Assembly (NCBI RefSeq): GCF_018332695.1
Contig: NZ_BOQN01000059.1
Coordinates: 160,526-224,525, forward strand
Direction: 5' to 3'
DNA from: Paractinoplanes toevensis
GTDB lineage: Bacteria; Actinomycetota; Actinomycetes; Mycobacteriales; Micromonosporaceae
DNA length: 64,000 bases
This document shows, piece by piece, positions 50,501 to 60,112 of the stretch (positions within the stretch are counted from its first letter, which is position 1; each line of letters opens with the position of its first letter). A program made the position numbers and the translations under genes. Below the pieces are notes generated by a model. The model did no database searches, was not told where the DNA came from, and saw only the letters and a list, made by a program, of their open reading frames with translations.

Positions 50501-51919
50501 TCAGCCGATCCACTTCCTAAGCTTTTTCTTTCGCGAGGACTCGATCACCACCGGCAGCTCGGCGTACGTGTCCTTGCCGACCTGCTCCTGGCGCGCCCAC
50601 AGCACGCCGAACCAGAAATTGTCCGGCCCGAGCTCGTGCAGAAGCTCCCGGGCGACCACCGAGTCCTGGTGCGCGCCGAGCACGTCCTGGAGGTCGGTCA
50701 GCGCGTCGACCAGCTTCTTTCCGGGTTTCCCGGCGGCGAACACCTCCACCGCGTACCGGGCGCGCTTGTAGGCCTTGCGGGCCTCGTGCAGCTCGGCGTC
50801 CTCGCCGTCGGCCAGCGCCTGGTCGAGCAGGCGGTCGGCCTTGGCGAGGCTCTTCGCGGCCCGTTTGACGGGGTCGGGCTCGCCGCCGCCGGGCAGCTCG
50901 GCGAGCTGGTCGACGCGGTCGAGCAGGGCCAGATAACGCTCGCTCTCGAGGGCCTCGTCGAGTGCCGCCCGGCCCTGCTCGACCTGGTCGTCGAGGTACT
51001 GCCGGATGCGGGTCGCGACCTCGGCGAAGTGCTCGCCGGACTCCTTCACCCCGGCCAGCAGCTTGCCCTTCTGCACCTGGCCGTCGCGCACCTGGCCGAG
51101 CAGATCGGCGAGCCACTTCAACTCGTCCCCGACTTCTTCGAAGCCGGGAAAAGACCGCTTGAAGGTCTTCAGCGTGCTGCGCAGGCGCCGGGTGGCAACC
51201 CGCATCTTGTGTACGGACTCCGGGTCGCCCTGCCGTACACCCGGGTCGTACCCGGTCAGGGCTTCGCGCTGGTCCCGGGCGTACGCCTGAACCGGGTTTT
51301 TGATCTTGGGGGTTTCCTTCTTGCGCAGGCGGCCGTCGAGAGCCCGCGCGACCTTGGACGGGCCGGTGGCCGGGGTGGCGCCGGCCCGGAACAGCAGCCG
51401 CTCGACCGCATCGAGCACCTTGGCGTCCCCGTCGACCAGCTCGACCTCGATCTCCTGCCAGCGCTGCTCCGTGCCGTCGGACTCGGCCCGCACCTGGTCC
51501 TGGGCGACCAGCGCGAGGGTGCGGCCCTTGGCGTCGCGCAGCGGCGTCTCGATCCGGTGGGTGCGCAGGCGGGCGACCGGTTTCAGGTCCGCCCGGCGGC
51601 TGAAGGCCCGGACCTGGCCGTGCAGCTCGGCGGGAACGGTGTTCTCGTCGCCGCCGTCGAGCGGAACGCGATGCTCGGTGCGGCTCGCGCCGGCGCCGGG
51701 GGTCTTCAGGTGCCAGCCTGCGTCGCCGCCACCGGTGCGCCGGCGCAGAGTCCGCCGGTTCTGCATCAGGGTCAGGTCGTCGGTGTCGAAGTACGTGGCG
51801 TCGAGATCGTGCGTCTCGGCACCGGTGATGTCGCGAATCCCGGCCGTACCCACCAGCGAAGGCAGTACGAAGCCGTCCGGGACGTCGTATTTACGCTCGG
51901 TTTCGCTGGCGATCTCCAT
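50501..51919 (-). CDS. CYTH-CHAD domain protein
   Basis: A 472-aa protein. The N-terminal CYTH domain (about 1-195) begins MEIASETERKY, giving the E6-x-E8-x-K10 triphosphate motif, and includes RTLRRRTGGGDAGWHLKTPG and RTHRIETPL. The C-terminal CHAD domain (about 210-470) is all helical with conserved His and Arg/Lys (HKMRVATRRLRSTLKTF, HEARKAYKRARYAVEVF). CHAD domains bind polyphosphate, so the neighbour ppk2 fits. ATG 51919 was chosen; an upstream in-frame ATG at 52051 lies inside the opposite-strand small gene. The protein may sense or store polyphosphate. Confidence 0.9.
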   Translation of the reverse strand: MEIASETERKYDVPDGFVLPSLVGTAGIRDITGAETHDLDATYFDTDDLTLMQNRRTLRRRTGGGDAGWHLKTPGAGASRTEHRVPLDGGDENTVPAELHGQVRAFSRRADLKPVARLRTHRIETPLRDAKGRTLALVAQDQVRAESDGTEQRWQEIEVELVDGDAKVLDAVERLLFRAGATPATGPSKVARALDGRLRKKETPKIKNPVQAYARDQREALTGYDPGVRQGDPESVHKMRVATRRLRSTLKTFKRSFPGFEEVGDELKWLADLLGQVRDGQVQKGKLLAGVKESGEHFAEVATRIRQYLDDQVEQGRAALDEALESERYLALLDRVDQLAELPGGGEPDPVKRAAKSLAKADRLLDQALADGEDAELHEARKAYKRARYAVEVFAAGKPGKKLVDALTDLQDVLGAHQDSVVARELLHELGPDNFWFGVLWARQEQVGKDTYAELPVVIESSRKKKLRKWIG

Positions 51920-52043
51920 CAGTCCATGTTGCCTGAGCGGAGGCCCGCGACACACACCAATCGATTGCCAGCTTTCGCACAGGATCGTCTCAGTTTCTGC
52001 TGCCACTGTTGAGGGCCGGTTCGCTACCGCCAGGAGGTAACTC

Positions 52044-52211
52044 ATGGAGAAGTCCGACCGTCGCCCGGTTTCGCTGACCGGCCTCGGCCTGATCGGCGCG
52101 GGAGCCGTGCTCGGCCTGGCCCTCGCAGCGCCGGCCTCGGCCGCGCCGTCCGACGCTCCGCGTCCGCCCGCGCCGACCGCCTCGCCGAATGCCGACAAGG
52201 ATCAGCGGTAA
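52044..52211 (+). CDS. 55-aa secreted or signal-peptide protein
   Basis: A short gene with a near-perfect ribosome site (AGGAGGT 6 nt before ATG). The 55-aa product has a basic start (MEKSDRRPV), a hydrophobic core (LTGLGLIGAGAVLGLALA) and a signal-peptidase site APASA|APSD. The mature 19-21 residues are Pro/Ala-rich (PRPPAPTASPNADKDQR). Function unknown. It overlaps the upstream antisense start region of the CYTH-CHAD gene by none of its chosen CDS. It converges with the next gene, sharing no bases. Confidence 0.68.
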   Translation: MEKSDRRPVSLTGLGLIGAGAVLGLALAAPASAAPSDAPRPPAPTASPNADKDQR

Positions 52212-52532
52212 CTACCGCAGGCTGCCGCGATTGCGCAGATAGAGCGCCCGCGAGTAATTCGCGGTGGCGGCGCTGAAATACATGGTCGCGAGCCCGACGT
52301 GAAAGCTGTTGTCGGTCAGCGCGTTCTTCGCGTTCGCCGACCCGGACCAGCGGATCTCGGCGTCCGAGGCGGAGATGCCGCGCCGCTCGCAGCGCAGCCG
52401 GTTCATCTCCTTGCCCATCTTCCAGGTCTCGAGGGCGGCCTCGGCCTGACGCATCATCTTGCCGGCCTGCTCGGTGAGGGATTCAGCGAGAGCCCAGGCG
52501 GCTCGCTCCTCCTCGTTGTGGAAAGTCGGCAT
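52212..52532 (-). CDS. Unknown 106-aa helical protein
   Basis: A 106-aa cytoplasmic helical protein (NEEERAAWALAESLTEQAGKMMRQAEAALETWKMGKEMNRL... HVGLATMYFSAATANYSRALYLRNRGSL). The YFSAATANYSRALYLR segment resembles one helix of a small alpha-helical bundle. Not recognised. GGGAGGTG lies 6-8 nt before ATG 52532. The stop abuts the end of the convergent 55-aa gene. Confidence 0.75.
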   Translation of the reverse strand: MPTFHNEEERAAWALAESLTEQAGKMMRQAEAALETWKMGKEMNRLRCERRGISASDAEIRWSGSANAKNALTDNSFHVGLATMYFSAATANYSRALYLRNRGSLR

Positions 52533-52639
52533 GGTGGCACCTCCCGGGGTGGGTGGGGATCACTCCCAGTGTGCGAACCATGTAGGGATATGTCGATCTT
52601 TTTCAACCGGGGGCGTGAAAACGCCCCCGGCGACTTGCT

Positions 52640-53302
<663 letters not shown>

Positions 53303-53344
53303 TCCCTTCGTCTGCCTGGTGTAACGCAGAAGGTTAGGCCGTCC

Positions 53345-53758
53345 TTACCCGAGCTCTGCGGCGATCTTGGCGGCGTATTCGGTCGCCTCCTCGTCGCTCG
53401 CGTATTTGGTTCGGGGCCAGAAGAAGCCGCGCAATCCGTCCCCCTTTGTCCGTGGCACCACGTGGGTGTGGAGGTGGGGGACCGACTGGGACACAATGTT
53501 GTTGATCGCGACGAAGGTGCCGGCCGCACCCAGCGCTTGCGGCACCGCGGCGGCAACCCGCTGAACGAGTCCGAAATATCCGGGCAAATCGGTAGGCGAC
53601 AAGTCGGGCAACGTGATCACGTGCTGGCGAGGGACCACCAGGACGTGCCCCTTGAACACCGGGCGCGTATCGAGGAAGCCCACTCCCTCGGGAGAATCGA
53701 TCACCTTGAAAGCGGGTACCGACCCCGCCACGATCGCACAGAACACGCAGTCCGCCAC
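53345..53758 (-). CDS. HIT-family nucleotide hydrolase
   Basis: A 137-aa HIT protein. The catalytic triad motif is SVPHLHTHVVPR (His95, His97, His99), and DCVFCAIVAG at the N-terminus with two Cys is typical of the bacterial Hint/HIT group. It probably hydrolyses adenosine-phosphoramidate or dinucleoside polyphosphates. GTG start 53758, only 24 nt from the divergent metB start, so the two promoters overlap. Confidence 0.94.
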   Translation of the reverse strand: MADCVFCAIVAGSVPAFKVIDSPEGVGFLDTRPVFKGHVLVVPRQHVITLPDLSPTDLPGYFGLVQRVAAAVPQALGAAGTFVAINNIVSQSVPHLHTHVVPRTKGDGLRGFFWPRTKYASDEEATEYAAKIAAELG

Positions 53759-53768
53759 CAGGTGAGAC

Positions 53769-53774
53769 TAGCCT
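53769..53774 (+). promoter_or_regulatory. Possible -10 box TAGCCT for metB
   Basis: TAGCCT is followed by 8 nt and then the ATG at 53783, close to a leaderless arrangement; no ribosome site is visible. Confidence 0.35.
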
Positions 53775-53782
53775 TGCGCAGC

Positions 53783-54934
53783 ATGACGGCTAACAGCTAC
53801 GGCTTCGACACCCTTGCCATCCATGCCGGCCAGGATCCGGACCCGCGAACGGGCGCGGTGGTGCCGCCGATCTACCAGACGAGCACCTACGCCCAGGACG
53901 CCGTCGGCGCACCACGCCTCGGATACGAGTACGCCCGCAGCGGCAACCCGACCCGCGACGCCCTCCAGGAGTGCCTCGCGGCGATCGAGGGCGGCCGGCG
54001 CGGCCTCGCCTTCGCGAGCGGCCTCGCGGCCGAGGACACGCTGCTGCGCACCGTCTGCCGCCCCGGCGACCATGTGGTCATCCCGGGTGACGCGTACGGC
54101 GGCACCTACCGCCTGTTCGCCAAGGTCGCCGAGAACTGGGGGCTGGACTGGACCGCCGTCCCGCTCGACGACCTGGACGGGGTGCGCGCCGCGTTCCGGC
54201 CCGGCGTGACCCGGATGATCTGGGCCGAGACGCCGACGAACCCGCTGCTGAACATCGCCGACATCGCGGCGCTGGCCGGTCTGGCCCACGAGTACGACGC
54301 GCTGCTGACCGTGGACAACACGTTCGCCTCGCCGTATCTGCAGCAGCCGATCGCGCTCGGCGCGGATGTCGTGGTGCACTCCACCACTAAATATCTGGGC
54401 GGACACTCCGACGTGGTCGGTGGTGCCCTGGTCATCGCGAACGACGAGCTCGGCGACCAGATCCTCTTCCACCAGAACGCGATGGGTGCGATCAACGGAC
54501 CGTTCGACGCCTGGCTGACCCTGCGGGGCATCAAGACCTTGGGCGTACGGATGGACCGGCACTGTGACAACGCCGAGCGCATCGTCGGTTACCTGAACGA
54601 GCACTCCGCCGTGGAGACCGTCTACTACCCGGGTCTGGAGTCGCACCCGGGTCACGAGACGGCGGCCAAGCAGATGCAGCGCTTCGGCGGCATGGTGTCG
54701 TTCCGGGCGGCCGGCGGGATGGAGGCCGCGATCGACATCTGCAACCGGACGAAACTGTTCGTGCTCGCGGAGTCGCTCGGTGGAGTCGAATCGCTCATCG
54801 AGCACCCGGGTCAGATGACACACCTGTCCGCTGCGGGCTCACCGCTTGAAGTCCCCGCCGATCTCGTGCGACTGTCTGTCGGCATCGAAAGCGTTGACGA
54901 TCTGCTGGCCGACCTGGAGCAGGCGCTCGGCTGA
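53783..54934 (+). CDS. metB: Cystathionine gamma-synthase (or lyase)
   Basis: A 383-aa PLP enzyme of the Cys/Met metabolism family. PLP Lys203 lies in VVVHSTTKYLGGHSD, with YEYARSGNPTRDALQ and FASGLAAEDTLLRT as common signatures and ESLGGVESLIEHPGQMTH in the substrate region. It should make cystathionine from O-acetyl- or O-succinyl-homoserine and cysteine, or cleave it; sequence alone does not decide. It is 12 kb from cystathionine beta-synthase, so both halves of transsulfuration are in the window. Short 5' leader. Confidence 0.9.
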   Translation: MTANSYGFDTLAIHAGQDPDPRTGAVVPPIYQTSTYAQDAVGAPRLGYEYARSGNPTRDALQECLAAIEGGRRGLAFASGLAAEDTLLRTVCRPGDHVVIPGDAYGGTYRLFAKVAENWGLDWTAVPLDDLDGVRAAFRPGVTRMIWAETPTNPLLNIADIAALAGLAHEYDALLTVDNTFASPYLQQPIALGADVVVHSTTKYLGGHSDVVGGALVIANDELGDQILFHQNAMGAINGPFDAWLTLRGIKTLGVRMDRHCDNAERIVGYLNEHSAVETVYYPGLESHPGHETAAKQMQRFGGMVSFRAAGGMEAAIDICNRTKLFVLAESLGGVESLIEHPGQMTHLSAAGSPLEVPADLVRLSVGIESVDDLLADLEQALG

Positions 54935-54954
54935 CCTTACATACGGAGCGAGGC

Positions 54955-56313
54955 ATGTCGGACGGCACGAGCTGGGTGGGGGCCACGGCGAAGCAGATCT
55001 CCCGGGCGGTGCGACGCGGTGACGTGTCGGCCACCCAGGTCGTCGCCGAAACGCTGGAGCAGATCGCCATTTCGGACCCGTCGCTGGACGCGTTCCGGGT
55101 GGTCCGCGAGGGCGAGGCGCTCGCCGAGGCGGAGAAGGTCGACGACCAGGAAGATCTGGCCAACCTGCCGCTGGCCGGGGTACCGGTCGCGGTGAAGGAG
55201 AACACGGCCGTCGCCGGCCTGCCCACCTGGGGCGGGTCGGCCGCCGCGCGCGGCCCGGTCGCCGAGGTGGACCACGAGGTGGTCCGCCGGCTGCGCGGGG
55301 CCGGCGCGATCGTCGTCGGGGTCACCCGGATGCCCGAGATGGGGCTGTGGGCGGTCACCGACGACGCGGACGTGCCGACCCGCAACCCGTGGGACCGCGA
55401 CCGGACGCCGGGCGGCTCGTCCGGCGGTTCGGCCGCGGCGGTGGCGGCCGGGCTGGTGCCGATCGCGCAGGGCAACGACGGGCTCGGCTCGATCCGTATC
55501 CCGGCGGCCTGCTGCGGGCTGGTCGGCCTGAAGCCGGGCCGCGGTGTGATCCCGGCCGAACTGGGCATCGACGGCTGGTTCGGCCTGGTGGAGAACGGCG
55601 TGCTGACCACCACGGTGGCCGACGCCGTGCTCGGCTTCTCGGTGCTGGCCGGCCGTGAACCGGCCAAACTGGTCGAGCCGCCGAAACTGCGGGTCGGCAT
55701 CTCGACCCGGTCGCCGGTGGTCGGCGTCCGCCCCGACGAGCCGAACCGGGAAGCCGTCGCCACCGCGTCGAGACTGCTGGTGCAGGCCGGCCACGACACC
55801 GTCACCGCCGATCCGCGCTACCCGACCTCGCTGGGCCTGCGGGTGCTGGCCACCTGGTTCGCCTCGGCCTACCGCGAGTCGCAGCAGCTGGACGTGTCGA
55901 AACTCCAGCCGCGCACCCGGCAGCACGTCCGGCTCGGGAAGTGGGCGTGGAAGGCCGGGCTGGTCAAGCAGGCCCACCGGGACGCCTGGCGGGAGGCGTC
56001 GATCAAGTTCTTCGCCGACCACAACGTAGACCTGCTGGTCACCCCGGCGCTGGCCGCGGCTCCGCCGCCGGCCGAGCAGTACTCGACCGGTTCCTGGCGG
56101 CACAACATGCAGGCCAGCATGCGGTACGCGCCGTACGCCGCGCCGTGGAACGTGGCCGGTCTCCCGGCCATCGTGGTGCCGATCGGCGTGCGCCCCGACG
56201 GTCTTCCGCTGACCGTGCAGATCGTCGGCCCGCCCGACTCGGAACTGCTGCTGCTCGCGGTGGCCGGCCAGTTCGAGGTGCTCAACCCCTGGCAGCGTCA
56301 CGCCTTCGGGTGA
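54955..56313 (+). CDS. Amidase signature-family amidase
   Basis: A 452-aa hydrolase with the Ser-cisSer-Lys triad: Lys81 in VPVAVKENT, the cis-Ser in TPGGSSGGSAAAVAAG (155 or 156) and the nucleophile Ser179 in GLGSIRIPAACCG. The usual second Gly of GGS is Leu178-like in G-L-G-S. The C-terminal GLPAIVVPIGVRPDGLPLTVQIVGP is also typical. It lies 20 nt after metB, perhaps in the same transcript, and 21 nt before ilvA. Substrate unknown. Confidence 0.92.
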   Translation: MSDGTSWVGATAKQISRAVRRGDVSATQVVAETLEQIAISDPSLDAFRVVREGEALAEAEKVDDQEDLANLPLAGVPVAVKENTAVAGLPTWGGSAAARGPVAEVDHEVVRRLRGAGAIVVGVTRMPEMGLWAVTDDADVPTRNPWDRDRTPGGSSGGSAAAVAAGLVPIAQGNDGLGSIRIPAACCGLVGLKPGRGVIPAELGIDGWFGLVENGVLTTTVADAVLGFSVLAGREPAKLVEPPKLRVGISTRSPVVGVRPDEPNREAVATASRLLVQAGHDTVTADPRYPTSLGLRVLATWFASAYRESQQLDVSKLQPRTRQHVRLGKWAWKAGLVKQAHRDAWREASIKFFADHNVDLLVTPALAAAPPPAEQYSTGSWRHNMQASMRYAPYAAPWNVAGLPAIVVPIGVRPDGLPLTVQIVGPPDSELLLLAVAGQFEVLNPWQRHAFG

Positions 56314-56334
56314 GCGGGTGGCACGATCGCAGTC

Positions 56335-57555
56335 ATGGACCTCCTCTCCCTCGCTGATGTCGAAGCGGCTCGTGAGCTGATCAGCGGGGTCGTCAAGAAG
56401 ACCCCGCTGATCCCGTCCCGGTTGCTCGCCGAGATCACCGGGGTGCCGGCCTGGCTGAAGTGCGAGAACCAGCAGCGTGCCGGGTCGTACAAGGTGCGTG
56501 GCGCGTACACCCGGATTGCTCGTCTCTCGGACGCCGAGCGCAAGCGCGGCGTCGTCGCCGCGAGCGCCGGAAATCATGCGCAGGGGGTGGCGCTCGCCGC
56601 CGGACTGCTCGGCGCGCGCTCCACGGTTTTCATGCCGGAGGGCGCGCCGCTGCCGAAGGTCACGGCGACCAGGGGGTACGGCGCGGCGATCGAGTACGCC
56701 GGTACCAGCGTCGACGACGCGCTCGACGCCGCACATCAGTTCGCGGCGGAGACCGGCGCGGTGCTGATCCACCCGTTCGACCACCCGGACGTGATCGCCG
56801 GGCAGGGCACGGTCGGCCTGGAGATCCTCGAGCAGTTGCCGGAGGCCGCCACGATCGTGACGGCGACCGGCGGCGGCGGGCTGATCTCCGGTCTCGCGGT
56901 GGCGGCCAAGGCGCTGCGGCCGGACATCCGGATCGTCGGGGTGCAGGCCAGCGGTGCGGCCGCCTATCCGCCGTCGCTGGCCGCGGGCGCGCCGGTGAAG
57001 CTGGACCGGGGTGTCACGATCGCCGACGGCATCGCCGTGCTACGGCCCGGGGATCTCACCTTCGCGCACGTCAGCAAGCTGGTCGACGAGATCGTCACGG
57101 TCACCGACGAGGACCTGTCGGCGGCGCTGCTGGTGCTGCTCGAACGGCACAAGATGGTGGTCGAACCGGCCGGCGCCGCGGCAGTGGCGGCGCTGCTCAC
57201 CGGGGCCTGCGTGGTGCCCTCGACCGGGCCGGTGGTGGCGATCCTGTCCGGCGGCAACATCGACCCGATGCTGCTGCTGCGGGTGATCGAGCACGGGCTG
57301 GCGTCGGCGGGCCGGTTCCTGCGGCTGGCGGTGCGCTGCGACGACCGGCCCGGGGCGCTGGCGCGGCTGCTCGGCGAGATCGCGGACCAGCGGGCCAACG
57401 TGGTCGACGTGTCGCACTCGAGGCAGAGCCCGCGGCTCAGTTTCGGGGAGGCCGAGGTGGCTCTCTCGGTCGAGACTCGCGGGCCGGACCACTCCGCGGC
57501 GCTGATCAGCGCACTGCGGGGGTCGGGCTATCGGGTGGACCCGCTCAGCTTCTGA
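56335..57555 (+). CDS. ilvA: Threonine ammonia-lyase with ACT domain
   Basis: A 406-aa PLP enzyme converting threonine to 2-oxobutanoate and ammonia. PLP Lys53 is in QQRAGSYKVRGAY, TATGGGGLISGLA binds the cofactor phosphate and SAGNHAQGVALAAGL is the first glycine loop. A C-terminal ACT domain (about 325-406, LAVRCDDRPGALARLLGEIADQRANVVDV) suggests allosteric control. The single short ACT fits the catabolic/TdcB-like actinobacterial form. Possibly in an operon with metB and amidase. Confidence 0.93.
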   Translation: MDLLSLADVEAARELISGVVKKTPLIPSRLLAEITGVPAWLKCENQQRAGSYKVRGAYTRIARLSDAERKRGVVAASAGNHAQGVALAAGLLGARSTVFMPEGAPLPKVTATRGYGAAIEYAGTSVDDALDAAHQFAAETGAVLIHPFDHPDVIAGQGTVGLEILEQLPEAATIVTATGGGGLISGLAVAAKALRPDIRIVGVQASGAAAYPPSLAAGAPVKLDRGVTIADGIAVLRPGDLTFAHVSKLVDEIVTVTDEDLSAALLVLLERHKMVVEPAGAAAVAALLTGACVVPSTGPVVAILSGGNIDPMLLLRVIEHGLASAGRFLRLAVRCDDRPGALARLLGEIADQRANVVDVSHSRQSPRLSFGEAEVALSVETRGPDHSAALISALRGSGYRVDPLSF

Positions 57556-57584
57556 ACGGGCCCGTCACCTCGTTCTCGAGGAGG

Positions 57585-58079
57585 TCAGCCCTCGAAGGCG
57601 CCGAACTTGACCACGGTGACCTTGATGTCGGCGCCGCTCGGGGCCGTGTAGGTCACGGTCTGGCCGGTGCTGCTGCCGAGGATGGCCTTGCCGAGCGCCG
57701 ACTCGGGGCTGTAGACCGTCAGGTCGGTGGTGGAGGAGATCTCGCGCGAGCCGAGCAGGAAGGTCTCGGTGTCGCTCTTGTCGTTGTCGAAGTAGATCGT
57801 CACGACCGAGCCGGGCTGCACGGAGTCGGCCGCCTGCGCCTCGCCGACCTCGGAGTTGCGGAGGAACTCCTTGAGGTATTGGATGCGGCCTTCCTGCCGG
57901 CTCTGCTCCTCGCGAGCGGCGTGGTAGCCACCGTTCTCCCGCAAGTCGCCCTCTTCGCGGCGCGCATTGATCTCCGCGGCAATCGCGGGCCGGCCGGCGA
58001 TCAGCTCGTCAAGCTCGGCCTGCAGCCGGTCGTGAGCGTCCTGAGAAAGCCAAGTCTTGGGCGCCTCTGAACTGGACAC
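57585..58079 (-). CDS. greA: Transcription elongation factor GreA
   Basis: A 164-aa factor that rescues backtracked RNA polymerase by stimulating transcript cleavage. The N-terminal coiled coil includes WLSQDAHDRLQAELDELIAGRPAIAAEINARREEGDLRENGGYHAAREEQ, with the acidic tip residues D and E of EEGDLREN reaching the active site. The C-terminal globular part carries VTIYFDNDKSDTETFLLGS and ALGKAILGSSTGQTVTY. It starts GTG 58079 with AGGAG 7 nt upstream. Convergent with ilvA; precedes the DUF4307-mca block, as in mycobacteria. Confidence 0.97.
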   Translation of the reverse strand: MSSSEAPKTWLSQDAHDRLQAELDELIAGRPAIAAEINARREEGDLRENGGYHAAREEQSRQEGRIQYLKEFLRNSEVGEAQAADSVQPGSVVTIYFDNDKSDTETFLLGSREISSTTDLTVYSPESALGKAILGSSTGQTVTYTAPSGADIKVTVVKFGAFEG

Positions 58080-58198
58080 GGTCGATCTCCTTGCTGGAAC
58101 GGGGAAACGCTCAACATCGTCGTTGCATGCTGAACGGAGCGAATCACTAAGCTTACCAGCGGTGCGCACGGGGCCGGATTTGCTCAATCTTGCACCGA

Positions 58199-58618
58199 TC
58201 AGGGCGCCGGGTGACACCCGACCACATCACCGACCGACCCCCGTTCGGTGGTGGTCACCGCCTCCTCCGCCTCGATCGTGGTCTCGCCCGCCGCGGCGCG
58301 CACCACCACCGTCCTGCGGCCGATCTCGTTGCCGCCGTAGTCGCGGGCGCGCAGCACACACTCGGTGGCGCCGCCGGCCGGGACCCGTACGGTGAACTTG
58401 ATCGTCATGACCGTGTCGCTGGGCTCCGCCCAGCCGACGATCTGCGGTTGGTAGTCGGTCTCGCCGTACCTCTGGTAGAGCTTGATCGAGATCAGCACCG
58501 AGACCGCGACGACCAGCGCGAGGGCGATGATCGGCCCCGCCAGTTTGCGGCGGCCGTCGCGCCGGCGCCCGTAGCGGCCCGGTGGGAAGACCGGGGTTGT
58601 GGTGTGCGTCTCGCTCAC
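58199..58618 (-). CDS. DUF4307 family membrane protein
   Basis: A 139-aa actinobacterial protein with a cytoplasmic basic N-terminus (YGRRRDGRRK), a transmembrane helix (about 29-50, LAGPIIALALVVAVSVLISIKLY) and an extracytoplasmic beta-rich domain (IKFTVRVPAGGATECVLRARDYGGNEIGRRTVVV). Function unknown. It is encoded between greA and mca in many actinobacteria. GTG 58618 with GAGAGG upstream was chosen; ATG 58633 is a possible longer start. Divergent from mca. Confidence 0.88.
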   Translation of the reverse strand: MSETHTTTPVFPPGRYGRRRDGRRKLAGPIIALALVVAVSVLISIKLYQRYGETDYQPQIVGWAEPSDTVMTIKFTVRVPAGGATECVLRARDYGGNEIGRRTVVVRAAAGETTIEAEEAVTTTERGSVGDVVGCHPAP

Positions 58619-58705
58619 CTGACGACCTCTCATGCGTTTCTTGTCGGTGGGATCGGCCAGAATGGCAGGGTCCATCTTCGCAGCAGGCTGCAGGGAGAGT
58701 TTCAC

Positions 58706-59593
58706 GTGACCGAGCAGATGCGTCTCATGGCGGTGCACGCCCACCCCGACGACGAGTCGAGCAAGGGCGCCGCCACCATGGCCAAGTATGTGGCCGATGG
58801 CGCAAAGGTCCTGGTCGCGACATGCACGGGTGGGGAGCGCGGCAGCGTGCTCAACCCGAAGATGGACCGCCCCGAGGTGCTGGCCGACATCACCAACATC
58901 CGCCGGGCCGAGATGGCCCGGGCGCGCGAGATCCTCGGCGTCGACCAGGCGTGGCTCGGCTTCGTCGACTCGGGCCTGCCCGAGGGCGACCCGCTGCCCC
59001 CGCTGCCCGAGGGCTGCTTCGGCCTGCAGGACCCGGAAGAGGCGGCCAAGCCGCTGATCAAGCTGATCCGCGAGTTCCGCCCGCACGTCATGACGACGTA
59101 CGACGAGAACGGCGGTTACCCGCACCCCGACCACATCATGTGCCACAAGGTGTCGGTGGTGGCCTTCGAGGCGGCCGGCGACCCGGAGAAATACCCCGAG
59201 CTCGGCGAGCCGTGGCAGCCGCTGAAGCTCTACTACAACTCCGGCTGGACGCGGGCCCGGATGATCGCGCTGCACGAGGGCATGCTGGCCGCCGGGCTCG
59301 AGTCGCCGTACACGGAGTGGCTGGAGAAGTGGTCCGACCGTGACGACCGCGGCGACAAGATCACCACTCGGATCGAGTGCGGGGAGTATTTCCATACCCG
59401 CGACGACGCCCTGCGCGCGCACGCCACCCAGGTCGACCCGGACGGCTTCTGGTTCCGCATCCCGCTGGAGCTGCAGCAGAAGGTGTGGCCGACGGAAGAC
59501 TTCGAGCTGGTCCGTTCGCTGGTCGACAGCCCGATTCCGGAGTCCGACCTGTTCGCGGGCATCCACGAGTCGGCAGTACGATCCGAGGTGTGA
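58706..59593 (+). CDS. mca: Mycothiol S-conjugate amidase
   Basis: A 295-aa zinc hydrolase of the MshB/Mca family that cuts mycothiol S-conjugates and releases mercapturic acids during detoxification. The AHPDDE motif is residues 12-17 (VHAHPDDESSKGA), with HPDHIMCHKVS later. The length and the block LKLYYNSGWTRARM match Mca rather than the smaller MshB. GTG 58706 with GGGAGAG upstream. The start of the next gene overlaps the stop by 4 nt, a conserved pair. It shows the organism makes mycothiol. Confidence 0.95.
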   Translation: MTEQMRLMAVHAHPDDESSKGAATMAKYVADGAKVLVATCTGGERGSVLNPKMDRPEVLADITNIRRAEMARAREILGVDQAWLGFVDSGLPEGDPLPPLPEGCFGLQDPEEAAKPLIKLIREFRPHVMTTYDENGGYPHPDHIMCHKVSVVAFEAAGDPEKYPELGEPWQPLKLYYNSGWTRARMIALHEGMLAAGLESPYTEWLEKWSDRDDRGDKITTRIECGEYFHTRDDALRAHATQVDPDGFWFRIPLELQQKVWPTEDFELVRSLVDSPIPESDLFAGIHESAVRSEV

Positions 59594-59943
59594 ACCTCTT
59601 CGCGGTCAACAACTTCGGCGACACCCGGTCCGGCGGTCTGGCCGGCCCGATGGGCCTGTTCGTGATCGTGCTGCTGGTCATAGCGACTGTTCTGCTGATT
59701 CGCAATATGAATAAGCGCTTGCGTCGGCTTCCCGACAGTTTCGCGGACGCACAGCCGACACAGCGTGAAGCTGAGATCGCGCGCCTCAATGCGGACCTTG
59801 AGCGCTCCGACGAGGCACCGGCCGACGCGAAAGTCGACCAGGATCGATCGGAAGCTGCTACCACCGCTACGGAACACGAGGTCAAAGGCATTACTACTCA
59901 TAGTGATGCCGCTCCCGCGGATGGCGACCAGCGCCGCGTTTAA
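59590..59943 (+). CDS. Small membrane protein downstream of mca
   Basis: A 117-aa protein with one transmembrane helix (about 20-42, GLFVIVLLVIATVLLIRNMN), followed by a cytoplasmic charged tail (RLRRLPDSFADAQPTQREAEIARLNADLERSD) and an acidic, disordered C-terminus. Equivalents sit directly after mca in many actinobacteria; the role is unknown. GTG start overlaps the mca stop. Confidence 0.85.
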   Translation: MNLFAVNNFGDTRSGGLAGPMGLFVIVLLVIATVLLIRNMNKRLRRLPDSFADAQPTQREAEIARLNADLERSDEAPADAKVDQDRSEAATTATEHEVKGITTHSDAAPADGDQRRV

Positions 59944-60059
59944 CCACGTCGCAGGGTATTCATCACCCTCAGTGGACACCACTCTCCGTATTGGTCTGAC
60001 AAAAGGCCGCCACGGGTCGTGCGTCAACCCTTGTTGTGTTCATCAGGATTGATTTAGCC

Positions 60060-60100
60060 TTCCGCCGGGGGTCCCAACGACCCCCGACCCTGCGCGGAAG
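60060..60100 (+). repeat. Leader hairpin before the GGDEF-EAL gene
   Basis: GGGGGTC-CCAAC-GACCCCC (60067-60085) is a perfect 7-bp stem, and the outer arms TTCCGC and GCGGAA (60060-60065, 60094-60099) can add a second stem. It lies 13 nt before an upstream ORF and about 95 nt before the GGDEF-EAL start, so it could be a terminator of the mca unit or a leader structure. Confidence 0.5.
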
Positions 60101-60112
60101 GGGGCGCTCGAA

